A stretch of 32,348 nt of DNA. Source: Lachnospiraceae bacterium. GTDB taxonomy: Bacteria; Bacillota; Clostridia; Lachnospirales; Lachnospiraceae. Location of the stretch: the NCBI GenBank assembly GCA_003520205.1, contig DOVG01000214.1, positions 1-32,348 of the forward strand, given 5' to 3'. Every line of letters begins with the position of its first letter. Within the stretch, counting starts at the first letter, position 1. Shown here piece after piece: positions 25,599-32,348 of this stretch. The notes under the pieces were generated by a model, which saw only the letters and a list, made by a program, of their open reading frames with translations, was not told the DNA's origin and searched no databases. The translations under genes were made by a program, and so were the position numbers.

Positions 25599-27194
25599 AT
25601 GAAAAATAAGTTTTATGACTACTGTGATGTTATGCCAATGGAAAATCTCAAAGAAATGATTGAGAAAAAAGCTGCGCTTATGCCTCAGATGACAGCTTTT
25701 GTGTATCCTTGTGAGACAGGTGAGATGAAGAAAACCTATCTCGACCTTAAAGAAGATGTGGATGCCTTTGGCGCATGGATGTACTCTAAAAAGATTAAAG
25801 ATAAGCATGTAGCCATAGTGGGCGAGAATTCATATGAATGGCTGATAGTATATCTTGCTACGGTAAATGGTGGTAATGTTGCTGTAGCGATAGATAAGGG
25901 ACTTCCGGAAGAAGAAATAGCATCTCTTGCCAAGATGGGAGATGTCGATGTAGCCTTCATATCAGGAACATATTATGAGAAGAATAAGAAGGTTGCAAAA
26001 AAATGCTACAACCTTAAGGATTTTGATGACTTTTTATCTGAAGGAAGAAAGCTTCTGAAGGATGGAGCTGAAGAATTCCTGAACTATGAGATAGATAATG
26101 AAAAGACTGCTACTATTCTTTTTACATCAGGAACATCAGGTGTAAGTAAGGGCGTAGAACTTACAAATCACAATATTGCGTATGAGATAGTACATACAAG
26201 CATGCTTTTTGAACCTAAAGGCGGAGTTCTTGCAGTACTGCCTTTCCATCATGCATTTGGCTTGGTTGTTGGAATACTCATGGTTATTAACTACGGACAG
26301 CCTATATACATCAATAAGAGTCTCAAATATGTTAAGAAGAATATGGAAGAGTTTGGACCACAGACTATGTTCCTTGTTCCGCTGTTTGTTGAGTTCTTCC
26401 ATAAGCAGATATGGAGTGAGATAGGAAAAAGAGGGGCAACAAAAGCCTTTAAGGGTCTCATGAAGTCAACTGATATAATGCTTAAAGCGGGAATAGATGT
26501 AAGAAAGAAGACATATGGAACCATTCAGAAAGTGTTTGGTGGTAATCTTGAGTACATCATCTGTGGTGGAGCTGCTCTTGACCCTATGTATGTAAAGGAG
26601 TTCCGTTCATGGGGTATTGAAATACTTAATGGATACGGAGCAACAGAATGTTCACCTTGTACAGCAGTTAACAGACCATACTTCCGTAAGGATGGAAGTG
26701 TAGGACATCTGGTTCCGGGTATAGAAGTTAAGACAACTGAAGATGGTGAGATTGCATTTAAGGGCGAACTTGTTATGAAGGGTTATTATAAGAATCCTGA
26801 AGCAACAGCAGATGCCCTTATAGATGGATGGTATCATACAGGCGATCTGGGATATGTGGATGAAGATAATTTCATCTATCTTACAGGAAGAAAGAAAAAT
26901 CTTATAATACTTAGTAATGGTGAAAATATATCTCCTGAAGAGCTTGAGCAGGATATAGCAAGAGATTCTGCAGTTAAAGAGGTTCTCGTATATGATGAGG
27001 CTGGAAAGATAGTTGCAGAGGTATTTCCGGAGGAGGATCATCTGGGGGATACAGCTTACTTTGAAAAATTAAAGAATAAGGTTAATAAGGGACGTCCACT
27101 GTATAAGCAGATCACACGTATAAAACTTCGTGATGAAGAATTCATAAAGAACGCTACCATGAAGATAGTGAGATATAAAAACATACCCAAATAA
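25599..27194 (+). CDS. AMP-forming acyl-CoA synthetase (long-chain fatty acid CoA ligase type)
   Basis: A 531-residue adenylate-forming enzyme that would activate a fatty or other carboxylic acid to acyl-AMP and then acyl-CoA. The ANL motifs are intact: the phosphate loop TILFTSGTSGVSKG (172-185), YGATECSP in the A5 region, GWYHTGDLGYVDEDNFIYLTGRKKNLI (A7/A8) and a C-terminal NATMKIVRYK with the conserved A10 lysine. It is somewhat short compared with many FadD proteins. AAAGGA precedes the ATG. It begins 19 nt after the L,D-transpeptidase stop, so the two are likely co-transcribed although the functional link is unclear; lipid or teichoic-acid modification is one guess. The exact substrate cannot be read from sequence. 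Confidence 0.92.
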   Translation: MKNKFYDYCDVMPMENLKEMIEKKAALMPQMTAFVYPCETGEMKKTYLDLKEDVDAFGAWMYSKKIKDKHVAIVGENSYEWLIVYLATVNGGNVAVAIDKGLPEEEIASLAKMGDVDVAFISGTYYEKNKKVAKKCYNLKDFDDFLSEGRKLLKDGAEEFLNYEIDNEKTATILFTSGTSGVSKGVELTNHNIAYEIVHTSMLFEPKGGVLAVLPFHHAFGLVVGILMVINYGQPIYINKSLKYVKKNMEEFGPQTMFLVPLFVEFFHKQIWSEIGKRGATKAFKGLMKSTDIMLKAGIDVRKKTYGTIQKVFGGNLEYIICGGAALDPMYVKEFRSWGIEILNGYGATECSPCTAVNRPYFRKDGSVGHLVPGIEVKTTEDGEIAFKGELVMKGYYKNPEATADALIDGWYHTGDLGYVDEDNFIYLTGRKKNLIILSNGENISPEELEQDIARDSAVKEVLVYDEAGKIVAEVFPEEDHLGDTAYFEKLKNKVNKGRPLYKQITRIKLRDEEFIKNATMKIVRYKNIPK

Positions 27195-27268
27195 TTCTGC
27201 TAAAAAGGTTTATCCCAAAGTCTGCCGATAGGCAAGACCTTGGTAGATAAACCTTTTTAAAGCAGAAT
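27194..27268. terminator. Long hairpin, bidirectional-type terminator
   Basis: A 75-nt hairpin starts at the last base of the acyl-CoA synthetase stop codon. AAAAAGGTTTATC pairs with GATAAACCTTTTT, giving an A tract before and a T tract after. An outer ATTCTGCT/AGCAGAAT stem and an inner CCAAAGTCTGCC/GGCAAGACCTTGG stem (small bulges) extend it around a GATA loop. Confidence 0.8.
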
Positions 27269-27271
27269 AAA

Positions 27272-27338
27272 AGGTATCGCTGAATAGAAGCTGCGAAGCA
27301 GCGACATACGGCGAAGCCGGATGATTCAGCGATTACCT
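27272..27338. repeat. Three-way-junction structured element
   Basis: The outer arms AGGTATCGCTGAAT (27272-27285) and ATTCAGCGATTACCT (27324-27338) pair with one bulged base. Between them lie two small hairpins with the same loop, GCTGCGAAGCAGC (27290-27302) and CGGCGAAGCCG (27309-27319). The result is a cloverleaf-like fold. It is not a tRNA: it is too short and has no TPsiC-like arm. It may be a repeated extragenic element. No T run follows. Confidence 0.65.
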
Positions 27339-27350
27339 ACAAAAAAACAC

Positions 27351-27379
27351 TTGCATCAAGTAAGACCATATGATATTAT
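27351..27379 (+). promoter_or_regulatory. Promoter of the rpsF-ssb-rpsR operon
   Basis: TTGCAT (27351-27356), 17 nt, TATTAT (27374-27379). It predicts a start near 27386 and a leader of about 128 nt, unusually long for a short operon and containing structure. Confidence 0.65.
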
Positions 27380-27406
27380 GAACGTCTGTGATGCAAAAAA
27401 ATCCTT

Positions 27407-27484
27407 GTTTTTACCTGCACTTGCCGGATTAACTGATTCGGCGCTGTGAAGTCTCAGTATCTACCGGGATTTCAGGGTAAAAAC
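27407..27484 (+). promoter_or_regulatory. Structured rpsF leader, candidate S6:S18 autoregulatory element
   Basis: GTTTTTACCTG (27407-27417) pairs with CAGGGTAAAAAC (27473-27484), an 11-bp stem with one bulged G. Inside are a hairpin GCCGGATT-AACT-GATTCGGC (27423-27442) and an unpaired stretch with ACCGGGATTT. The known S6:S18 leader class acts in this position and includes CCG-containing bulges, so autorepression by the S6-S18 complex is the best guess; assignment to that class was not verified. Confidence 0.5.
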
Positions 27485-27513
27485 CAAAAAAAGTCCATAA
27501 GGAGGTGCAAAGA

Positions 27514-27801
27514 ATGAACAAGTATGAGATCGCGTTAGTACTTAGCTCTAAGATTGATGACGAAGCAAGAACTGCTACTCTTGAGAGAGTAAAGAATCGT
27601 GTTGCGAAGTCTGGAAGTACTATTACAGACATCGATGACAGAGGAAAGCAGAAGCTTGCATACGAGATTCAGGATATGTTAGAGGGATACTACTATTTCG
27701 TACATTTCGAAGGTCCGGAAGATGCTCCAGCATTTATCGAAAGACATCTTAGAATCTACGAAAATGTCATCAGATTCTTAATTGTTAAGCAGGACGCGTA
27801 G
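27514..27801 (+). CDS. rpsF: Small ribosomal subunit protein bS6
   Basis: A 95-residue protein that binds 16S rRNA together with bS18 in the 30S platform. The sequence shows the typical N-terminal strand MNKYEIALVLSSKIDDE, central AYEIQDMLEGYYYFVHFEG and RHLRIYENVIRFLIVK. A GTG at 27505 is in frame, but it lies within the Shine-Dalgarno AAGGAGGT (27499-27506). The ATG at 27514, 7 nt beyond, is the true start. It leads the conserved rpsF-ssb-rpsR operon, which joins translation and replication genes in most Firmicutes. Confidence 0.98.
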   Translation: MNKYEIALVLSSKIDDEARTATLERVKNRVAKSGSTITDIDDRGKQKLAYEIQDMLEGYYYFVHFEGPEDAPAFIERHLRIYENVIRFLIVKQDA

Positions 27802-27828
27802 TTTTCCGTATATAAGGAGGAGTCCTGA

Positions 27829-28287
27829 ATGAACAAGGTTATATTAATGGGTCGTTTAACTAGAGACCCTGAGGTTAGATATTCAAATTCACAAAATGGC
27901 GAGCAACTTGCAATTGCAAGATATACTCTTGCTGTTGACAGAAGATTTGCCAGAAGAAATGGCGGAGATAATCAGCAGAGTGCTGATTTTATATCATGTG
28001 TTGCTTTCGGCAGACAGGGCGAATTTGCAGAGAAGTACCTGAAACAGGGAACTAAGATTGCTGCAACAGGCCGTATACAGACAGGTTCTTATACTAATAA
28101 GGATGGTCAGAAGGTCTATACAACAGAGGTTGTTATAGAAGAACAGGAATTTGCTGAGAGCAAGGGCGCTTCTTCAGAATCACAGGGTGGATATGCGCCA
28201 CAGGCTGCACCATCACCAGCTGATGCGAGTGCGGATGCATTTATGAATATTCCTGAAGGAATAGAGAATGATCTGCCATTTAAGTAA
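27829..28287 (+). CDS. ssb: Single-stranded DNA-binding protein
   Basis: A 152-residue SSB. The OB fold (about 1-110) begins MNKVILMGRLTRDPEVRYS and contains FISCVAFGRQGEFAEKYLKQGTKIAATGRIQTGSY as expected. A flexible Gly/Ser/Ala/Pro-rich linker leads to an acidic tail, EGIENDLPFK, a slightly altered form of the DDDIPF-type peptide that recruits partner proteins; the last residue is Lys instead of the usual terminal Phe. AAGGAGG precedes the ATG. It is co-transcribed with rpsF (27-nt gap) and rpsR (41-nt gap). Confidence 0.97.
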   Translation: MNKVILMGRLTRDPEVRYSNSQNGEQLAIARYTLAVDRRFARRNGGDNQQSADFISCVAFGRQGEFAEKYLKQGTKIAATGRIQTGSYTNKDGQKVYTTEVVIEEQEFAESKGASSESQGGYAPQAAPSPADASADAFMNIPEGIENDLPFK

Positions 28288-28328
28288 GAAGTGAGTTTGG
28301 ATGCATATGAATTCATGGAGGTAGAAAG

Positions 28329-28589
28329 ATGCCATTTAATAAAGAAGGCGGAGCAGCACCTATGAGAAGAAGACCTATGCATAGAAGAAGAAAGGTCTGT
28401 GTATTCTGCTCTGACAACAATCAGGTAATTGATTATAAGGATGCAAATCTCCTTAAGAAATATGTATCTGAAAGAGGAAAGATTCTTCCTCGTCGTATAA
28501 CAGGTAACTGTGCTAAGCATCAGAGAGAGCTGACAACAGCAATCAAGAGAGCTAGACAGATTGCTATTCTCCCTTATGTAAATGAGTAA
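28329..28589 (+). CDS. rpsR: Small ribosomal subunit protein bS18
   Basis: An 86-residue protein that pairs with bS6 in the 30S subunit. It has a Gly/Ala and Arg-rich N-terminal extension, then KVCVFCSDNNQVIDYKDANLLKKYVSERGKILPRRITGNCAKHQRELTTAIKRARQIAILPY in pieces typical of the family. The CxxC (VCVFC) plus C-A-K-H arrangement keeps the zinc-ribbon form, a C+ type S18. GGAGGT precedes the ATG. It ends the operon, about 30 nt before a terminator. Confidence 0.98.
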   Translation: MPFNKEGGAAPMRRRPMHRRRKVCVFCSDNNQVIDYKDANLLKKYVSERGKILPRRITGNCAKHQRELTTAIKRARQIAILPYVNE

Positions 28590-28618
28590 GCTTATTTAAG
28601 GGTAACAAGAAGACTAGA

Positions 28619-28646
28619 ACGCGTATCCATCCGGGTACGCGTTTTT
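28619..28646 (+). terminator. Terminator of the rpsF-ssb-rpsR operon
   Basis: A 10-bp GC-rich stem (ACGCGTATCC, 28619-28628, with GGGTACGCGT, 28633-28642, including one G-U pair) with the 4-nt loop ATCC is followed by a T run. Confidence 0.9.
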
Positions 28647-28655
28647 ATGTATTCT

Positions 28656-28684
28656 TTGACCATGACATAGGTTTGTGGTAAAAT
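28656..28684 (+). promoter_or_regulatory. Promoter of dapF
   Basis: TTGACC (28656-28661), 17 nt, TAAAAT (28679-28684). Start predicted near 28691, giving a leader of about 50 nt. Confidence 0.75.
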
Positions 28685-28739
28685 ATACTCTGTATGTTCT
28701 GGTAACAATACAATCAATAAAAAAGTAAGGTAAAAATAA

Positions 28740-29633
28740 ATGAAATTTACAAAAATGCATGGAATCGGCAACGATTATGTATATATTAATGCAATAGAAA
28801 ATGAAGTTGAGGATCCGTCATCTCTCGCAAAACTGGTAAGTGACAGACATTTTGGCATCGGTTCAGATGGTCTTATTCTGATAAAAGCAAGCGATAGGGC
28901 GGATTTTATGATGGATATGTATAATGCTGATGGTTCCAGAGGCAAGATGTGTGGTAATGGAATCAGATGTGTTGGTAAATATGTATATGATCATGGATTG
29001 ACCAGTAAGAAAATAGTTACCGTAGAGACTTTGTCAGGAATTAAGATACTGAATCTGGCTGTTAAGCCGGATGATGAGGTGGAAGGCTATAAAGAAGTAT
29101 CTAATAATGGTATGGTAGTGTCACATGTTACTGTAAATATGGGTTCTCCTATATTTGAACCTGATGAGATTCCCATAAAGCTTACAGGAGCTTATAAGCC
29201 GGAAAACAGTCATGGCGCTATGGTGAATATACCGATTATGATAGATGATACATTTTATTATGGGACGCCGGTATCTATGGGCAACCCTCATGTGATAGTA
29301 TATGTGGATGATACAGACAGTGTACGTATAGAGGAAATAGGTCCAAAGTTCGAGAAGCATGAAATGTTTCCTGAGCAGGTAAATACAGAGTTTGTACAGG
29401 TAGTAGACAGGGGGCATCTGAAGATGCGCGTGTGGGAAAGAGGTTCAGGGGAAACTCTTGCATGCGGAACAGGTGCATGTGCTACGGTTGTAGCATCTAT
29501 AGTAAATGAAAAAACAGAGGACGAAGTAACGGTAAGTCTTTTGGGTGGAGATTTAAAGATACGTTGGGATCAGGACCAGAACAATGTGTTTATGACGGGG
29601 CCTGCAACCACTGTATTTGAAGGAAATATTTAA
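28740..29633 (+). CDS. dapF: Diaminopimelate epimerase
   Basis: Interconverts LL- and meso-diaminopimelate for lysine and peptidoglycan synthesis in the cytoplasm. The 297-residue protein carries both catalytic cysteines, C71 in MCGNGIRC and C242 in ETLACGTGAC, and opens with KFTKMHGIGNDYVYI. It is slightly longer than usual, with a hydrophilic insert after residue 105 (about KPDDEVEGYKEVSNNG). GTAAGG upstream supports the start. Its partner dapL follows after 42 nt, so the two enzymes that act consecutively on LL-DAP are co-expressed. Confidence 0.97.
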   Translation: MKFTKMHGIGNDYVYINAIENEVEDPSSLAKLVSDRHFGIGSDGLILIKASDRADFMMDMYNADGSRGKMCGNGIRCVGKYVYDHGLTSKKIVTVETLSGIKILNLAVKPDDEVEGYKEVSNNGMVVSHVTVNMGSPIFEPDEIPIKLTGAYKPENSHGAMVNIPIMIDDTFYYGTPVSMGNPHVIVYVDDTDSVRIEEIGPKFEKHEMFPEQVNTEFVQVVDRGHLKMRVWERGSGETLACGTGACATVVASIVNEKTEDEVTVSLLGGDLKIRWDQDQNNVFMTGPATTVFEGNI

Positions 29634-29675
29634 GTTTTACAAGCTGCTTTAAGCTGATAGGTTTTAGGAGGAAAA

Positions 29676-30893
29676 ATGTTTAGAGCGAATGAAGATTATT
29701 TGAAGTTGCCGGGAAGTTATCTTTTTTCTAATATAGCGAAGAAAGTCAGTCAATTCGCTGAGGAGAACCCCGATAAGAAGATAATAAGACTTGGCATAGG
29801 AGATGTAACACAGCCACTTTGTCCGACTGTCATAAAAGCACTTCACAGTGCTGTAGATGAGATGGCTGATGCGGCTACCTTCAGAGGATATGCACCGGAT
29901 CTGGGTTATGGCTTTTTGAGAGATACAATTGTAGAGAAAGCATTTAAACCTTTAGGGGCTGAAGTGTATGCAGATGAAGTATTTGTAAGCGATGGTGCTA
30001 AGTCTGATTCCGGAAATATTCAGGAGATATTTACAAAGAACCAGAAAATCGCTGTATGTGATCCTGTTTATCCTGTTTATGTTGATACAAATGTCATGGC
30101 AGGAAGAACGGGTAACTATGATGCGGCTACCGGACTCTGGAGCGATGTGATTTATATGCCATGTACGGCTGAGAATGGCTATGCTCCTGAACTTCCGACA
30201 GAGACTCCTGACATTATATATCTTTGTTTCCCTAATAATCCTACTGGTGCAACTATAACAAAGCCTGCGCTTCAGGAGTGGGTTGACTATGCTATACGTG
30301 TTGGAGCGGTAATTATATATGATGCGGCTTATGAGGCGTATATATCAGAAGAAAATGTTCCTCATTCTATCTATGAATGTGAGGGTGCCAGAAATTGTGC
30401 TATCGAGATCAGATCCTTCTCCAAGAATGCCGGATTTACGGGAACAAGACTTGGATATACAGTTATTCCGAAGGATATTAAGGACGCTGATGGAAATAGT
30501 CTGAATGCACTCTGGGCAAGAAGACATGGAACTAAATTCAATGGAGCTCCTTATATCATACAGAAGGCTGGAGAAGCTGTATTTTCTGATGAAGGAATCA
30601 GAGAAACAAATGAGCAGATAGCTTATTACATGAAGAATGCCAGATACATACTTGAAGGACTTAAAAGTGCCGGCTATACAGTATCGGGTGGCGTTAATGC
30701 ACCGTATATCTGGCTTAAAACGCCTGATAATATGTCCAGTTGGGACTTCTTTGATTATCTGCTTAAAGAAGCAAATGTAGTCGGTACTCCCGGTTCAGGA
30801 TTTGGACCGAGTGGAGAAGGACATTTTAGACTTACTGCATTCGGAAGCTTTGAAAATACGGTTGAGGCCATTGACAGAATCAAACAGCTGTAG
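29676..30893 (+). CDS. dapL: LL-diaminopimelate aminotransferase
   Basis: Converts tetrahydrodipicolinate to LL-diaminopimelate in one step using glutamate and pyridoxal phosphate, bypassing the succinyl or acetyl intermediates. The 405-residue length and sequence fit DapL: NEDYLKLPGSYLFSNIAKKV at the N-terminus, the LGIGDVTQPL strand, FPNNPTGATITK, the Schiff-base lysine K250 in SFSKNAGFTGTRLG, and FGPSGEGHFRLTAFG near the end. AGGAGG lies just before the ATG. The dapF-dapL pairing is a common clostridial arrangement and means this organism makes its own DAP-type precursor. Confidence 0.97.
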   Translation: MFRANEDYLKLPGSYLFSNIAKKVSQFAEENPDKKIIRLGIGDVTQPLCPTVIKALHSAVDEMADAATFRGYAPDLGYGFLRDTIVEKAFKPLGAEVYADEVFVSDGAKSDSGNIQEIFTKNQKIAVCDPVYPVYVDTNVMAGRTGNYDAATGLWSDVIYMPCTAENGYAPELPTETPDIIYLCFPNNPTGATITKPALQEWVDYAIRVGAVIIYDAAYEAYISEENVPHSIYECEGARNCAIEIRSFSKNAGFTGTRLGYTVIPKDIKDADGNSLNALWARRHGTKFNGAPYIIQKAGEAVFSDEGIRETNEQIAYYMKNARYILEGLKSAGYTVSGGVNAPYIWLKTPDNMSSWDFFDYLLKEANVVGTPGSGFGPSGEGHFRLTAFGSFENTVEAIDRIKQL

Positions 30894-30919
30894 AGCTGAA
30901 CTATAAAAAACAAGAAACT

Positions 30920-30943
30920 ATTCCCTGTATATACTCAGGGAAT
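30920..30943 (+). repeat. Hairpin before the sugar epimerase gene
   Basis: ATTCCCTG (30920-30927) pairs exactly with CAGGGAAT (30936-30943) around an 8-nt AT-rich loop. No T run follows, so it is not a standard terminator. It sits 14 nt before the epimerase ATG and could shape processing or translation. Confidence 0.5.
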
Positions 30944-30957
30944 ATAAAAGGAAATAT

Positions 30958-31932
30958 ATGAAAGATGTAATTATAACCGGCGCAACCGGAATGATAGGAG
31001 CTGAGGTTACAAGACTGCTTCTGAGACAAGGTGTAAATGTTACTGCTATAGTAAGGCCTATGTCAGAGAATCTTGAATACCTTGAGGAGCTCGTTGAAAG
31101 AGATAAGATAGAAATGGACAGCATCAATGAGCTGGTAGAGTATGGAACGCTGAGACTCTTTGACTGCGAACTTTCAGAACTCAGATCTTTAAGAGACAAG
31201 CTTGGCTGGGAACATGATGCTTTCTTTCATTTTGGCTGGGCACATACATTTGGACCTGGAAGAAATGATGCCTCAAAACAGGCTGCAAATATCAAGGCTA
31301 CTGTAGATGCGGTTCATCTGGCGTATGAAACCGGCTGTAAAGCTTTTGTCGGAGCCGGTTCGCAGGCCGAGTTTGGAATAGCAAGTGCAAAGCTGACGGA
31401 TGAGCTTCCGAAGGATCCTAAAACAGGCTATGGAGTGGCAAAGCTGGCAGCCTGCAAGCTGTCACAGCTGGAGTGCCAGAATCTTGGCATAAGGCACGTG
31501 TGGGGCAGAATAGTCAGCTGCTATGGCCCGGGAGACAACGAAACTACCATGGTTATGTCGGCTGTCAGAACGATGCTGAGGAATGAGAGAATGAAGTTCA
31601 CTCCTGCAGAACAGATATGGGACTATATATATGTTGAAGATCTGGCGAAGGCATTTATAGCACTTGCTGAAAAAGGACATAATCAGAAATGCTATACTAT
31701 AGGTTCAGGTGAGGGAAGACTTCTTAGAGAATATATATATGCTATCAGAGATGCGATTGATCCTTCTCTTGACGTGGGAATAGGCGAGAGAGAATATGAT
31801 CAGAATCAGGTAATGCATCTGGAGGCAGATATTACAGAACTGATAGCTGATACTGGTTTTGTTCCTGAGATTAGCTTTGAAGAAGGAATCAGAAGAACCA
31901 TAAGCTGGGCGAGTGAATATTCAAATGTGTGA
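30958..31932 (+). CDS. NAD-dependent epimerase/dehydratase (extended SDR), probably nucleotide-sugar
   Basis: A 324-residue extended short-chain dehydrogenase. The N-terminal NAD-binding glycine motif TGATGMIG (7-14) is present, as is the catalytic set S135 (GAGSQAEFG), Y158 and K162 (YGVAK). The C-terminal substrate region has DYIYVEDLAKAFI and a terminal EGIRRTISWASE, typical of sugar epimerases and reductases. It lies directly before rfbC, which suggests a role in making a dTDP- or similar deoxysugar for surface glycan; the exact sugar cannot be told from sequence. AAGGAAA precedes the ATG. The gap to dapL carries a hairpin but no terminator, so read-through is possible. Confidence 0.9.
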   Translation: MKDVIITGATGMIGAEVTRLLLRQGVNVTAIVRPMSENLEYLEELVERDKIEMDSINELVEYGTLRLFDCELSELRSLRDKLGWEHDAFFHFGWAHTFGPGRNDASKQAANIKATVDAVHLAYETGCKAFVGAGSQAEFGIASAKLTDELPKDPKTGYGVAKLAACKLSQLECQNLGIRHVWGRIVSCYGPGDNETTMVMSAVRTMLRNERMKFTPAEQIWDYIYVEDLAKAFIALAEKGHNQKCYTIGSGEGRLLREYIYAIRDAIDPSLDVGIGEREYDQNQVMHLEADITELIADTGFVPEISFEEGIRRTISWASEYSNV

Positions 31933-32017
31933 TTCCCTTTGATGGCTTAAGCCCGAAGAATCTTTTCCTTTAAACATCAAAAGATTCCTCGACTTCGCTC
32001 GGAATGACATGTGGGAA
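31931..32017. repeat. Intergenic structured repeat of the widespread 'TGTCATTCCGAGCGAAG' type
   Basis: On the minus strand, 32010-31983 reads ATGTCATTCCGAGCGAAG followed by TCGAGGAATC, a sequence type often seen between genes in unrelated bacteria. GAAGAATCTTTT (31955-31966) pairs with AAAAGATTCCTC (31979-31990) with one mismatch, and TTCCC/GGGAA flank the whole. A palindrome GGCTTAAGCC (31944-31953) lies inside. It separates the epimerase from rfbC. Confidence 0.6.
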
Positions 32018-32062
32018 GTTTTTGTTAGTAATAAATATTTATGGTAAAGGAAAGGAATAGCT

Positions 32063-32348
32063 ATGGGAAAAATAAGCGTTGAAACATGTGAAAAGAACGG
32101 AATTGAAATAGAAGGTCTTAAGGTTATAACTCCTACTGTTTTCGGTGATGACAGAGGCTACTTCATGGAGACCTATAATAAAAATGATATGATAGAAGCA
32201 GGAATTCCATATGAATTTGTGCAGGATAATCAGAGTGCTTCCAAGAAAGGCGTTCTGAGAGGATTACATTTTCAGAAGGAATTTCCTCAGGATAAGCTCG
32301 TTAGAGTTATAAAGGGCGAAGTATATGATGTGGCAGTAGACTTAAGAC
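32063..32348 (+). CDS. rfbC: dTDP-4-dehydrorhamnose 3,5-epimerase, cut by the window end
   Basis: The first 95 codons translate as a clear RmlC/RfbC N-terminal part: IEGLKVITPTVFGDDRGYF with METYNK, then FVQDNQSASKKGVLRGLHFQ and LVRVIKGEVYDVAVDLR. The histidine of GLHFQ is in the position of the catalytic base of the family. The protein epimerises dTDP-4-keto-6-deoxyglucose at C3 and C5 on the way to dTDP-rhamnose. AAAGGAAAGG precedes the ATG. The remaining half lies beyond the window. Together with the preceding sugar epimerase it marks the start of a likely surface-polysaccharide locus. Confidence 0.95.
   Translation, partial: MGKISVETCEKNGIEIEGLKVITPTVFGDDRGYFMETYNKNDMIEAGIPYEFVQDNQSASKKGVLRGLHFQKEFPQDKLVRVIKGEVYDVAVDLR

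Noticed and set aside
27272..27338. tRNA gene suggested by the cloverleaf-like fold
   Set aside because: It is only 67 nt, has two hairpins inside the closing stem in place of three, and lacks TPsiC-type sequence and a plausible anticodon arm.

Overview
The window looks like chromosome from an AT-rich, Gram-positive anaerobe of the class Clostridia, most likely family Lachnospiraceae. This is inferred from strong AGGAGG-type ribosome binding sites, the rpsF-ssb-rpsR order, lysine synthesis by the dapL/dapF route, BlaI/M56 regulation, cell-wall-binding repeat proteins and heptad-repeat export-type proteins. No database search was possible, so the taxon is an inference. No rRNA, tRNA, CRISPR array, transposase or phage gene was seen.

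Layout. (1) 1-1712: 3' part of a long Leu/Gly heptad-repeat protein, closed by a clear terminator. (2) 1941-8352: a tight operon of polyphosphate kinase (ppk1), a sensor histidine kinase without an adjacent response regulator, a small lipoprotein, and the DNA-uptake channel ComEC. (3) 8457-10759: a membrane protein ending in 9-residue repeats, then a DUF975/CmpB-type membrane protein whose stop codon lies inside a 168-bp imperfect palindrome. (4) 10956-11984, minus strand: holA, which reads toward that palindrome from a promoter that would give an almost leaderless mRNA. (5) 12144-25579: a large cell-envelope block. It holds a membrane HD-GYP c-di-GMP phosphodiesterase overlapping an OmpR-type regulator and an intramembrane-type kinase; a BlaI repressor with a 50-bp operator dyad over its own promoter; a BlaR1-like M56 protease whose extracellular part is a LytM/M23 peptidase domain instead of a penicillin-binding sensor; a terminator; an ABC cassette (one ATPase, an 859-residue FtsX-type permease, a secreted-then-anchored CARDB-like protein, a MacB-like permease); and an L,D-transpeptidase with about 13 wall-binding repeats. 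(6) 25599-27194: an acyl-CoA synthetase, apparently co-transcribed with the transpeptidase. (7) 27195-27513: non-coding DNA with a long terminator hairpin, a three-way-junction element, and a structured rpsF leader. (8) 27514-28589: rpsF-ssb-rpsR. (9) 28740-30893: dapF and dapL. (10) 30958-end: an NAD-dependent sugar epimerase and the 5' part of rfbC, the likely start of a surface-polysaccharide locus.

The most interesting part is the envelope block. The M56-M23 fusion beside BlaI, a BceS-like kinase, ABC transporter genes and an L,D-transpeptidase suggests a signalling system that reads peptidoglycan state or envelope damage, not a beta-lactam directly. The gene content and operator are visible in the sequence; the joint function is inference. 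Three strongly structured intergenic elements (10750-10938, 27272-27338, 31931-32017) are not explained by the genes.
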